Part shown: piece after piece, positions 24,601-34,953 of the stretch | Numbering within the stretch: the stretch's first letter is position 1 | Layout: every line of letters starts with the position of its first letter | DNA from: Membranipora membranacea | Taxonomy: Eukaryota; Bryozoa; Gymnolaemata; Cheilostomatida; Membraniporidae | NCBI GenBank assembly: GCA_914767715.1 | Contig: OU612070.1 | Location: 5,661,501-5,721,500 of the forward strand | Reading direction: 5' to 3' | DNA: 60,000 bases | Program-made: the position numbers and the translations under genes | The notes under the pieces: model-generated | Database searches by the model: none | Told to the model about the DNA's origin: nothing | The model's input: the letters and a program-made list of their open reading frames with translations, nothing else

Positions 24601-26302
24601 GAATCTGTTTCCAAGTAAAATTAGAGGTTGTTGATGTAGTCATTGGACCGATGTTATCATTGTTTACTGGCCCGGCACAGGGAAACTTTAAATCAGATCT
24701 CAATATAATGATTGTACAACATATCCAATTCACAGGGCGAACAAGAAGGCTCTATCAATAGAGGAGTTTTCTAAACCTGAGCCTCTGCCTCTGATAAATA
24801 GTAGTGCTCTACTCGGCCACAATAGGTGAGTGTTACTGTACAGTAATCCACACTTCATATCTGCTTTTTATTCGAGAAATTAATAAGAGTCGTCTGGACA
24901 CTGGGAGATATGATTATAGATGTCAACTCCTAAATAAAAAGCTGCAATTGATATCTTTGCTGTTTTGTGCTCAGTGTGATTTTTAGTTCTCAATAATCCA
25001 GATGGGATATCCATCACTTCCCACCCATATTGTATATTGTATAATTTCATAAGTTGCCTTCAATTATATGTCTGGTGACTAGATTACAATTTTTTACAGT
25101 ATTGAAATGTATTTTCATTACCCACAAGGTGCATGGTTCAATAAATAACCTACCCATAAGGTGCATCCTGGGATACGCATCACTGCCCACTCATACTGTA
25201 TTCTATATTACCAGGCTCTATTATCACTCGATAACCAACCAGCCGATCCTGTCTAATGATTTTGACGCTGACTCAGACGGAGAGGACACAGAATGGCAGC
25301 GGAAAGCCTCCGGACAGCTCATAGAAGAGTTTATAGATGTGAATAGGGGAGAGAAAGAACTTATGAAATTATGGAACCATTTTATAAGCAAAAACACTCA
25401 GTAAGTTGAACCTGTACTGACCATGGAAAGCCTTACTACTTAAAATTTATATAGACACAACAGGTAAATTCCTTTTGCCTCATCAATAGTTCAAATTTTA
25501 TTTCCGCTGCAAGGATGAACATCAAATTTGAGGGTCTGAGGTAATGAATAGCGTAAATAGCTGCTGATTTTTACATTTTGATGTGTTGATAAGATTACCT
25601 TCCCTAGATATTAGCTAGAGGTAAGTTCAGCTAGTTTGAGTTTGACTTAATGTAAGCTCACACCAATTTTAGCTAGCTAAGGTGAGAGTCTAAATAAAAC
25701 AATGAAGTTCAGTAATGTTGGCTAGCCAAAAATTTCATCTAGGGTATTTAACATTAAGACCTAACAACGGTCTGAGATATTGATGACCCGCCAACGCCTA
25801 CCTTGGCTTGATTATTAATATTGTACTGCTGACAAGTTGATTTAGATCCATACTAATAGTGTTACAGTGCAGAGTTCACTTAATTCGAACCCTTGGTACC
25901 TCAAAATTCAAAAATATGTCCAAATTATGCAGAGTCTGAACATATGACATTAGAATGTATTGAGATCTGGCTGAAGGGACCAATTTTCCGTGTCTGAATT
26001 AACAGGAGTTCTGAATTATAAAGTCTGAATTAACCAGCTTACGCTGTATATCATTTTTCAATGTTTATAGGTTCATCGGTGATGTTCAGTTTGAGGGAGC
26101 CTGTATTCAATTTGTACGTGAAAATTCGGATATTCTCTCGTTCAAGCTAAGGAATAACTTTCTGTGCCACCTAGCCACTCTATATGACAGTGGAGTACTC
26201 CAACCTAAACACATCAACAGTATAGTCGACTCACTCCAAAAGCACCCAAGTTCTATCAAAGGAAAAGCATTGTTGAACGGTCACCATCCAACGAAAAGCT
26301 GA
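15628..26302 (+). CDS. SUZ12: SUZ12, Polycomb repressive complex 2 subunit, complete and intact
   Basis: Twelve exons: 15628-15943, 16095-16141, 16366-16439, 16717-16885, 17256-17622, 18075-18256, 18877-19078, 22843-23009, 24140-24336, 24736-24825, 25215-25400, 26071-26302. All are GT-AG and in phase and give 742 residues; human SUZ12 has 739. SUZ12 scaffolds PRC2 with EZH2 and EED for H3K27 methylation. The N-terminal part is Ser/Pro-rich. Exons 2-5 match the conserved N-terminal half (VYIYRAL, VFLQRNL). Exon 8 holds the C2H2 zinc finger (C-P-F-C … H-L-R-L-C-H). Exons 9-12 encode the YDGSYVGNP segment and the VEFS box (DFDADSDGEDTEW, DVNRGEKELMKLWNHF). The start is uncertain: ATG at 15628 opens the frame, but CTGCAG at 15631-15636 could instead be an acceptor from an earlier exon. 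Intron 7 (3.8 kb) contains two small nested genes, and the 3' half is copied twice downstream as pseudogenes. Confidence 0.95.
19972..20268 (-). CDS. Small single-exon gene (98 aa), possible PSF1/GINS1-like; copy 1, nested in SUZ12 intron 7
   Basis: This is an intact 98-codon frame, ATG at 20268 and TAA at 19972-19974, on the strand opposite SUZ12. It is nearly identical to the copy at 22152 and has a TATA box about 100 bases upstream. The protein is helical and charged: an acidic start (DPYSSDQFNADVLNDLLEDI), then a basic segment with RDRR (51-54), Y59 and YGEYL, ending in a Glu/Arg-rich helix. Spacing of I, R, the R-(N/D)-R-R box, Y and a later YG resembles the N-terminal helical part of GINS subunit PSF1 as I remember it. 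The match is weak and half-length, so the function is unproven. Conservation of frame across copies argues that it is a real gene. Confidence 0.7.
   Translation of the reverse strand: MDPYSSDQFNADVLNDLLEDISGDMESAAKQYLMMRDNLRCINLRLQRAVRDRRLALVYTLELQRDSTKGVLCMYGEYLHRKASKLQEIQDFRQQACT
20362..20370 (-). promoter_or_regulatory. TATA box of nested gene copy 1
   Basis: TATATAAGG on the minus strand, about 95 bases from the ATG. It is at the same position and in the same context as in the copies at 22152 and 36645. Confidence 0.7.
22048..22056 (+). promoter_or_regulatory. TATA box of nested gene copy 2
   Basis: TATATAAGG, about 100 bases upstream of the ATG at 22152. It is conserved at equal distance in copy 1 (minus strand) and in unit B (36541-36549). 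Confidence 0.75.
22152..22448 (+). CDS. Small single-exon gene (98 aa), possible PSF1/GINS1-like; copy 2
   Basis: Intact 98-codon frame in SUZ12 intron 7, in the same direction as SUZ12 and ending 394 bases before SUZ12 exon 8. It differs from copy 1 by only a few residues (V13I, H81Q-type changes and the last residues). It has a TATA box and a conserved leader of roughly 100 bases in which a CACCTCGAGAAAATATC word recurs in unit B. No signal peptide, membrane segment or cysteine cluster is present. The possible PSF1 resemblance is as described for copy 1 and is equally tentative. Confidence 0.72.
   Translation: MDPYSSDQFNADILNDLLEDISGDMESAAKQYLMMRDNLRCINLRLQRAVRDRRLALVYTLELQRDSTKGVLCMYGEYLQRKASKLQEIQDFRQRACI
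24438..24496. repeat. Perfect hairpin in a SUZ12 intron, absent from unit B
   Basis: Two arms pair around a TAA loop: GATAAAACC … TATTCTGTAGATGACTA against its complement, with only two unpaired bases on each side. At the matching place in unit B (near 38485-38520) the palindrome is missing, so it arose or was inserted after the duplication. Confidence 0.65.
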
Positions 26303-27611
26303 AATTATCGCTGAATGTTTGACTATAGCCAATAAGGGAGACATCGCCCTCTGGTGAATACCATGATATGTAAATCTAACTCCAATTATGTAAATATTGA
26401 GTATGACTTGAGCAATGGACTTAGGTAATATAATCATAATCATTAATCTGTACAAAGTGAAAGGCTTTTTTTGTGAAAGTCTTTGCCTGTGCGCTTTATG
26501 AGCTGGTGAACCTGTTTTTCTTGATTCTAGCCTCCTTAAAAAGTGCAGATTCGGTACCATAAAATTCTGTTGATTAGATTTTCCAGTCACTGGTCTGTTT
26601 ATGTAAATGTCTATGTAAACTCTGCTTTTTAATCCACATTATAATACCTCTTTGTAATAGTCTTTAATCTGCTAAATGATTTTACAAGCAGCATTTCTCC
26701 CATCATATGTTAGTAAAAGTGCAAGGAGTATTTGGATCAGCCCACCATTCGCAAGTCAGAGAATTTATTGCCTATCCTATCAAACATCCCGAACACATTT
26801 GTTTCACAATAGGTGTTCCGATGGGGTTTTTTGATGTCATATTTGTTGATCAAAGCCCGTAACAAGCTTATGCATAAATATTTTGCCTCTGACTTTTTGT
26901 GATGAATGAAAGCTTTTCTTTCATGCCTCGCTTGACAAGAGAAATCAAGTTGATATGATTTTTATTTGACATATTTGATGTATGGCGTTCATTTCCACTA
27001 GTTTTGGGAGGTAGTGCGGGATACAGTAGGGAACTGTTGTAAACCGATCCAAAGATTCTAGCTAATTTAATAACGCATTTAATTTTAATGATTAAACTAC
27101 TTCCGTCTGGTCATATTCCTGATTGTTGCATGTGACATTATAAGGCGAGTCCTACTCATAAATAACTTTTGACATTTTTTTGATCGTGTCTCAGTTATAT
27201 ATGGTATGCAATGGCCAATGGGTGACTCAACTCCAGTAATGACTCATTCACTATGTTTCCAAGGTTCGATTTTGTAAGGATTTCGGGCAGATTCTTTCAT
27301 GTTTTTCCCATCATGGGAATGGTTAGATTCAAAATTGGAGTGAACCACATAATCGCAGCATGGAACCATAGTGAATTATGAATCCAGTTAGACTGCAGTG
27401 ATTTCAATAATGACTATATTCCCGTCGCCACAATAGGCAAAAGCACATTTTCCATAGAAAGAAAGTTGATTAATAGTAAATGATGAAAAAAACCAATAAA
27501 TCATGGTTATTTACTTACTCAGTTGAGAGCCACTTCCCAATGCATGAATGCCGCTCTCAACAGTGTAAGAAATTTGCATGATTGTCAGATCTTTTCCATT
27601 GATCACTAGTA
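26303..27611. other. Spacer downstream of SUZ12, duplicated in unit B
   Basis: No gene recognised. It contains the SUZ12 3' untranslated region and sequence shared with 40495-41510, with deletions in B. No coding constraint was seen. Confidence 0.5.
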
Positions 27612-28600
27612 GGGGAAGGCTGGGTACGTTGAGCCAGTTTTTACATATTTCATTGTAACATGCAGTTGAATTGTGCCAGATTAACAAAAATTGGCACTGA
27701 AATTGGTCTTCATGTCTTCCATCAACATGAGTGAGGTCAGAAACCTATTGCAGCAAGAAAAGGAAATATTGCTGTTTCAAAAGAAATCGGGAAGCGGCTC
27801 AACGTGCCCCAAGCACGGGGCACGTTGAGCCGGGTCTGCGTTTTGAATGGGGCACGTTGAGCCACTCTGTTATGGTCATCTCTTTGCTGGTGATAACTTT
27901 TTAATTCATTGCAACCATAAGAAATAAAGGAAAGGAACCAAATTCATTGCATTCAGCTCATTTTTTCACTCAAGTGAACTATAAAATATAATTCGCAACA
28001 CAAATAAATCTCTTAAATTTTTGCCGTTGAGGAAAACTTGCACATGGCAAACTTGGTGATAAGTGAAGGGAAAAGTGAACTCAGAGTAATTGCTGACTTC
28101 ATTAAAGAAACATCAATTGCAATGTTTTTGTTTTTGTGTACATATACTTCATATACACTTTCGTCATATAACATTTATATACTGCGGAGCATGGCTCAAC
28201 GTGCCCCAACGGGCATGGCTCAAAGTGCCCCAACAGCCTGTTTTTCACTTTCAATTCGAGTTCAACAAAATCTCTCCATCAGAGATAAGTTTAGATTATG
28301 TGATTTTGAGACTAAATATGATGTTATCACATAATAAAAGTTGCAACTTCTCAGTCACGCCTTGTTGGGAATAAATGACATTTCCGTCGATTGGCGCAGT
28401 ATTTACTTTTTTACTCTAAAAACGATGAAAAACTAAATAATTATCTTCCCCTAGTAGCTATCTCTCTTTTTGTCTGCTCAAAAAGGGTGCCTTTGGTCAC
28501 ATGACCTCTGATGGAGAGGAAAACTCAAAACATAAAATAGTATTTGAAATAAGTGGGGTGGATCAACGTGCCCCATGGCTCAACGTGCCCCGCCTTCCCC
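27612..28600. mobile_element. Non-autonomous DNA transposon, 989 bp, TA target duplication
   Basis: The element starts GGGGAAGGC and ends GCCTTCCCC, flanked on both sides by TA (27610-27611 and 28601-28602). The same spot in unit B (41511-41512) has a single TA and no insert, so the ends are exact. The word GGGGCACGTTGAGCC, or its complement, recurs inside the ends and in the interior, including a 15-base palindromic pair with a 6-base spacer at 27796-27831. No transposase frame is present. TA duplication points to the Tc1/mariner type by target preference, but the terminal sequence is not one I can name. Confidence 0.88.
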
Positions 28601-28602
28601 TA

Positions 28603-29791
28603 ATCAGTTTTCTTTCCACAGCACAGTCGCTTTTGGCTAATGACTTCAACCTCATTGCTAACATTTTCTCTATAGTTCAGCAATTCTAAGTCGCCAAATT
28701 TAAACCATTATATATTCTGATCCTGTGAGGTGTCCAATCGAGCGGCTTCAAAACGGATCAAGACAATGTTGACACCATATCCTACTCTATAGGAAAAAGC
28801 AGGACTTGTTCCGTTTTAAGAAAATAGATAATTAATAATCAACATAAAATCTCATACACAGTTGAGAGAGTTAATGTGTACGGGATTTTACATTGATTAT
28901 TATTAATCAATTTTAATACGACGAAACAACCCGCTCTTTTACCTATTGTTCTGATTCTAGACGATTTCCACGCCATGTGTGGTCTTTACATATTTCTGGT
29001 GCTGATCAAGAGGAGGAATCTAGTAACAAGGATTTCTGGAATATCTTTTTCATGGTTATCAGTGCTGGGCAGGGCTTGAGAAGCATTTACTACTGATTAA
29101 GGAAATTGCATGCGTTGAATCATCCACTAGGCCTAGGGTTGCTTAGCTAAAAACTGAGTTTTATTTTGTTATTGTGAAGACACAAATGAATAATAATAAA
29201 ATTGCATTAATAATACGATGTTGACATGTCTATGTCATAGTAATCGTGTAATCTGCGATCATAGATATATTCACCAACATAACATGGATCTCTCTCTACT
29301 CATGATGGCTTGTTATCGGTAATCATACTGTGTGGTCTGTGATATCTTATTGATGCTGGTACTTCCACACTCATCCTTTTACATCACATGCTACGTTACG
29401 TCATAATGTTAAAATGTTTGTCTACAGTCAAAACTGCTACATTTAGCAGTGCAGTCTCGTCTCATCGCTTAACTTATGTCATGATATTATCTAAGTTTGT
29501 AGCTATCGCTTATCAATCAATTAAACTATTATTATATTATGTGGACTTTGTCTCTTGTACCTGCCAGCATATTGTCAACCATTATTCGTCAATTACAGTA
29601 GGCCTATGTCTATGATATAATGATATATATATATATATATGATATATTCAAAAGATATAAGATTAATTATCTAATACTGAGACTGCTACCTGCAGAAATG
29701 TATTTCATGTAATATAACATTGAATCTCCTCCATAGAGATTTATCATGATCATCTCTTCGCTGCCTAGTACCTACAAACTGACTTGAGTAC
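28603..29791. other. Spacer upstream of clusterin-like copy a
   Basis: Sequence shared with 41513-42718 of unit B. It contains a (TA)n run near 29622-29642 that B lacks. Presumably it holds upstream regulatory DNA for the clusterin-like gene. No coding exon was seen. Confidence 0.5.
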
Positions 29792-29797
29792 TATAAA
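29792..29797 (+). promoter_or_regulatory. TATA box of clusterin-like copy a
   Basis: TATAAA 56 bases upstream of the ATG at 29853, in the context GAGTACTATAAATGC. Copy c has the same box (42719-42724), and copies b and d have TATAAA at a similar distance. Confidence 0.7.
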
Positions 29798-29852
29798 TGC
29801 TGCCTGTCGCTGTTTTATGAAGTAATAACGAACAAATAGCTCATCTGTCAAG

Positions 29853-31092
29853 ATGGAGAGGGTTCTTGTCATATTTCTATCCGTTGCTTTATCGTGCATG
29901 GGCTTGCAGATTGGGCTGCCGGCGACACAACTATCTTGTAAGCTGCGTCTCTTGTGTCTTTGCCTGTTGTGTTATTTTGGTCTGACCTTGAGACTCCTTA
30001 CGGCTCCAACCAATGTCATGGCACAGACATATAGATATCATTTTCATTTACTTGGACCTTTGCACTATGCTGTTAAACAGTGCCGATGTAGGCTAGAAGG
30101 CTCTGTGAATTTGTTGTGTCAGGTGATCAACTGTACAATAGTATGATCGCTGTTTTTATAATTCATTAGTTTTCATTTAATTTTTCTAGCACTTACATCA
30201 GGAGGGACTCCAGTTCTCCAGCAACATATAGCTGCAGACAACGCAGCTTTGGAAGCAGCTCTGCTGGTATTTGAGCCTGTGAATGCATCATGTCACGCTA
30301 CTGCTGATGTAGCTCGGGCCGACTGCCAATCATGTGTAGAAAGAAAATGCAACGCAAGGTAACCTCATCATCAGTACAATCTTCTAATACTGTATAACTC
30401 CTCTTATTATGCCTCATGCTTGATAACCAGTCAACTGTACATAATAAAGTGGAATTTTTGTTACCATATCTCAATCGATGAAAAAAATTGGCATCACACT
30501 CGTGAAATAGATTAAGTGTAACCTTAATAAAAGTTAAGGTTCAGTACAATTCCCATTGAAAGTATCTTTTTTATTGTGTTTCCTTTTGCCATTGTTTCCT
30601 TAGTGACACACTTGCTGTATCACCGCAGTGAAATCAATGACATTTCAGTTGTGAGAACTGATCTCTTTCATTATTCTTATTTTTAAAAGAGGAGAGGATG
30701 TCTGCGCTACCTGGTATACCGATGTCTTATTCTTTGTTATTGATGATGTACCAGAGTTCTTTGAGGATACAGTACCAAAAGCTTTCATTGACCTTGGGGA
30801 TGAGATCGTCGATTTGGGCGAGAGTACTTGGGACGTAGTCGTAGACTTCAATAATCGTATGTTTGTAAATATTGTCATCGACTAGCGGTTGTTGTGTCAT
30901 CTTCTTCATACTTGATGATAGTTTTATTGAGCGAAACCTCAGCCTCTGGGTTTCATCATATCAACACAATTTTCTTTATATCTTCACATGCAGTGATAGA
31001 TGATGCCATTGGAGTTGACTTTGGTGAAGTAGCCGTAGATATCGGAGATGGATTAGTTGATGTAGGAGAATTTGTTGTTGATGAGATTTACG
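29853..31092 (+). pseudogene. Clusterin-like secreted protein, copy a: 5' half only, chimeric
   Basis: Exons 1-4 are present and open (29853-29937, 30190-30358, 30690-30856, 30994-31092). They encode the signal peptide (MERVLVIFLSVALSC…), the first cysteine cluster and part of the acidic linker. Exons 5-8, with the furin-type site and second cysteine cluster, are missing: similarity stops in intron 4 near 31183, and 35 bases later the stop codon of copy b appears on the other strand. Exons 1-3 and the start of exon 4 follow copy c, whereas the rest of exon 4 and intron 4 follow copy b. A shortened protein could still be made, but the second half of the fold is lost. Confidence 0.85.
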
Positions 31093-31218
31093 GTAAGTTT
31101 AGGCACCAATTGATAATCTAGCATGTATCTATTGTGATCAAAATTCCCTTTCACACTTCATAAACTAGATTACACTTCATTGATCATTGATTCATTGATC
31201 AGCAACCATTATCACATT

Positions 31219-34200
31219 TTAGTGCATTACTTTAGCGGCAGCCACAGCATATTCGGCGATGATGGCGCCAGATGTTGCAGCGTCGAACAGATTCATAGCT
31301 TCAGCAACTACGAAGGAGTAGTCAAATCCAAACATGGATACTTGCACAGCACAGTCTGAGAGTTTGCCTTCAGCATCATAACCAGTTGGGTCATACATCA
31401 GCTGTAAAATAACACGCAAATAATGATATTATTTTCTTTAGTGGGTGTCTCATCTATATGCATGATACTGACATCCTAACTGAATTTTGTCCACCAATCA
31501 CAAGGCATTACCACCAGGGAACAACCATCATATCAAAGCTTATTACATTTGATTCATCTCATCATAAGATTAAATCCCAAGGTTCTGATTAAGAAATTCT
31601 TCAATGCTTTGTTGACATTTTGTGTAAGTACGCTGTGTTGAAGTTGTAGAATATGTGAACTGCAGGCCATCTGAAATATGCTGTGGTAGTTTAGAACTAT
31701 TAATATGTAAAATGTTGATAACAAGTACTTACACTCCTGACAGCGTAGTTCTGATTTGTGGCAGCAGCGATCCATGCTCTATTATCGACAGCTGTCTGTA
31801 CATCAGCTACGGCCTCAGTCCAGCCCGGGCACTCTGTCAAAAATGTGCAATAAGATTATAGCATATATTCTCAGTGTGGTGCTAAGAGTCAGGGCTGGTG
31901 CCTTTTATAACTTGGGATTTATATTCCGATCCATTCACATTCGCCACAAATTAGAAATATTATTGTTTTGGCAATCCTTTTTTAATGCAAATGCAAATGA
32001 AAGTAAAGTATTAGCCTTGGTTTAACTACAATTGACAATTTCCAAAATAAACTTAAGACACCCAAAAATGATTGTAAGGATAATAATATTTTTGTACACA
32101 CTGGTAGGAAAGTTTATGATGTAATTAGAACCCTCTACAGGTACACATATTCATGCAGCTTGCAAAATGTTTGGTGATTTATTGGCCTCGTAAAACACAG
32201 GAGATATATACACCCAATGGTGCTTGGGGCTGGAGCGACCAATCACGGAAGCTCCTATGATGGAACTAGCCATCATTTGTCTAGTAATGAGAAGCAAGTT
32301 CGCCATACAATTGTTCCCTTCCACAATTTCGAAAATGTAATATGGTGATGACTTTTATTAGCCAGACGTACATAAAATACAACCAGCTCAAAACCCTGAA
32401 ATGGCATCATGCATACATGTATCCCTGTATCTATTTCCATGGTTAATTTTCAATGAAATCAAATGTTGAATTTATTCCCACATGACTATAGGTGGAAACA
32501 GCACTAACCATCTTACTCTAAAGTGATTGGTTGCCTTTGTCAGGGTATAAGTAGTATACAGTAACTTACGTGTGTCAGGATCAAACTCACAGTCCTTGCA
32601 GTGAGCACTATCCATATAGTACAGACACCAGTACTCTGGATCATCCTTGAGATTGTTACAGCTTGGTTCTGTGGTGGGAATATCTTGCTGCCTCTTTTCT
32701 CTCAGTTGTCTCTTTTTTACCAGCTGTCTCTTGCCAAACAAATCTGTAAACATAGCATGAATCATCCATTTTCACATACTGAGCACCAGTGAAAATCAAG
32801 AGTTGATAGTGAAGTACTTATCTTACAGCATCAAAATTTTATACAAAAATACCCCTTATCATCATGAAATGTTTACCATACAAAATTTAAATTTGAATCT
32901 TTATGAACAAAGTATTTTTGTTGTCCGGAGGGTAAAAAAAATCCACCATGTCGTGTTAAATTGTACAATGGTACACAAACGCTTGTTGTATTTTAGGACT
33001 GAGAGGTTTTTAGATGAACGCGGAGAGTCCTGGGTTTATACCCCGTGGTTCTAAACCCCAGGTGTGGTATGACCCGCCTATAGGCGGAGAACAAGTCATG
33101 GTGCAGATGATGCAGTCTCACTGTTAAGGCAACAACTTTTTCGCCGGTCATTCTTAAAGTTTTGATGATACAACTTTTTGATGTGAAACAACAACTGTCA
33201 TGATAAACAGTTCTAGTATATACGACTATGAACTTACCTCCAACCCAGTTGCCAGCATCAACAACGAAATTCTCAACAGGTTCTAAAAATATTAATTATT
33301 TTGATTACTTAGCATAAATCGACACTGTTAAATCAATGAAGTGTAATCTAGTTTATGAAGTGTGAAAGGGAATTTTGATCACAATAGATTCATGCTAGAT
33401 TATCAATTGGTGCCTAAACTTACCGTAAATCTCATCAACAACAAATTCTCCTACATCAACTAATCCATCTCCGATATCTACGGCTACTTCACCAAAATCA
33501 ACTCCAATGGTATCATCAATCACTGCATATGAAGATATAAAGAAAAGTGTGTGTATAAGCATAATCATAACTTTGCTTTTTCAGAATTCATGGTCTGTAG
33601 AATGGAATGTCTGTATTGTTGTCATGTTTGCAACATTATTTTTAATGATAATACTTCTGTAAATTATTACACTACAGTTTTGTTCCTGGTAGAGAGTTTA
33701 TGGAGATTGGTAAATTTACATAATTTTACAAACATACAGTCATTGAAGTCCACCACCAGGTCCCAAGTACTCTCGCCCAAATCGATGAACTCATCCCCAA
33801 GGTCAATGAAAGCTTCAGGTACTGTGTCCTCAAAGAAGTATGGTACATCGTCAGCAAAGAAGAAGTAGACATCAGTGTACCAGGTACCGCAGACATCCTC
33901 TCCCCTGTTAGGAACGAAATGTCAGATTTCACTGCCGCATGATTCATGACATGACGTCCAGTTATATTATCAAGCTTGTCACAGGCCTTAGCATATTAGA
34001 GAGTTAAAGACTAAAAACATGTTTTTAATATTGTAATTTTTGGAGCTGACGTCTAGACATGGCAGCGCTGTTGATGATGTGTGAGTTCACATGCATAACA
34101 CAGCCAGACCATAACATTCATTAATGAATTATCATTACACTTAAGTTTTGCCATTATGCCAGTATGATATTATGTTTAAAAAAATACAACTTAGAGTCCT

Positions 34201-34747
34201 GTTATGTGAACGCTACGGTGTAGTTGGCTGATCATCAACCATAATTTATGTTTTGAAAGTGGATTTATACAGTAATGTGTAATTGTGCTACCAATGATGA
34301 GATTACCTTGAGTTGCATTTTCTTTCTACACATGATTGGCAGTCGGCCCGAGCTACATCAGCAATAGCGTGGCATGTTTCATTCACAGGATCGAACACCA
34401 CCAGAGCTGCTTCCACAGCTGCGTTGTCTGCAGCTATATGCTGCTGGAGAGTTGGAATTCCTCCTGAAGTTAGCGCTAGAAATATTAAATGAAAACTGAT
34501 AATAATTTTAATAAATACAGCGATCATACTATTGTACAGTTGATCACCTGACCCGGATATTTCACAGTGCCTACATAGCCTTAAATACACATGAGTAATG
34601 AGCAGTAAAGAGCTCAGACCAAGAGGTAACAACAAACATAGTATAATAATAATGGAGCTTACAAGATAGTTGTGATGCCGGTAGCTCAATCTGCAATCCC
34701 ATGCATGATAAAGCAACAGATAGAAATACAACTAGAAGCCTCGCCAT
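31219..34747 (-). CDS. Clusterin-like secreted protein, copy b: intact, 8 exons, 340 aa
   Basis: Exons: 34747-34663, 34475-34307, 33904-33738, 33522-33424, 33282-33238, 32743-32570, 31833-31733, 31401-31219; all GT-AG and in phase. A signal peptide (about 1-20) is followed by five cysteines at 63, 74, 77, 82 and 90. Their spacing, x10, x2, x4, x7, equals that of clusterin, and an N-E-T glycosylation site precedes the first. Residues 91-190 form an acidic linker of V-D-x-G repeats. R-E-K-R (203-206) suits furin-type cleavage. Five more cysteines (217, 228, 237, 240, 248; spacing x10, x8, x2, x7) mirror clusterin's second cluster. A helical C-terminus ends AVAAAKVMH. Clusterin is a secreted chaperone whose two cysteine clusters pair across the cleaved chains; a similar fold is inferred here, function unknown. 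The gene converges on copy a. Confidence 0.88.
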
Positions 34748-34804
34748 TCTGACTGATGTGAATCAACGTAGTGAATGTCTCATAACTGCGGCAGCATGTG
34801 GTAT

Positions 34805-34810
34805 TTATAG
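34805..34810 (-). promoter_or_regulatory. TATA box of clusterin-like copy b
   Basis: TATAAA on the minus strand (context CACTATAAATACC), roughly 60 bases upstream of the ATG at 34747. It is identical in copy d. Position accurate to a few bases. Confidence 0.65.
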
Positions 34811-34953
34811 TGTCAAAGTCAGTATGAAGCTGATCCAGATTAAAGTGTCTCTCTATATGACATCAGTTATAAGATCTACCATTATGTTTGTTTCTGCAGG
34901 TAGCCCTCTAAGTTTAAGGCAGTGTACTTAAATCTATGAATAAAGTAAATCCA

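Larger units (their letters stand above)
20470..31183. repeat. Segmental duplication unit A
   Basis: This tract is the first copy of a large repeated unit: 98-aa gene, SUZ12 exons 8-12, about 3.5 kb of spacer, and clusterin-like copy a. It is collinear with unit B (about 35155-44510), shifted by roughly 13-15 kb and interrupted by indels. Exon, intron and spacer sequences are all shared, so this was a genomic duplication and not a retrocopy. Edges are by eye and approximate. Confidence 0.8.

Noticed and set aside
27612-28600. Repeated palindromic words as a CRISPR array
   Set aside because: The repeats are irregularly spaced and in both orientations, within a transposon of a eukaryotic genome.
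29853-30146. 97-codon continuous frame as the true product of clusterin-like copy a
   Set aside because: It reads through the conserved exon 1 donor (GTAAGC) into intron 1; the spliced form matches the other three copies.
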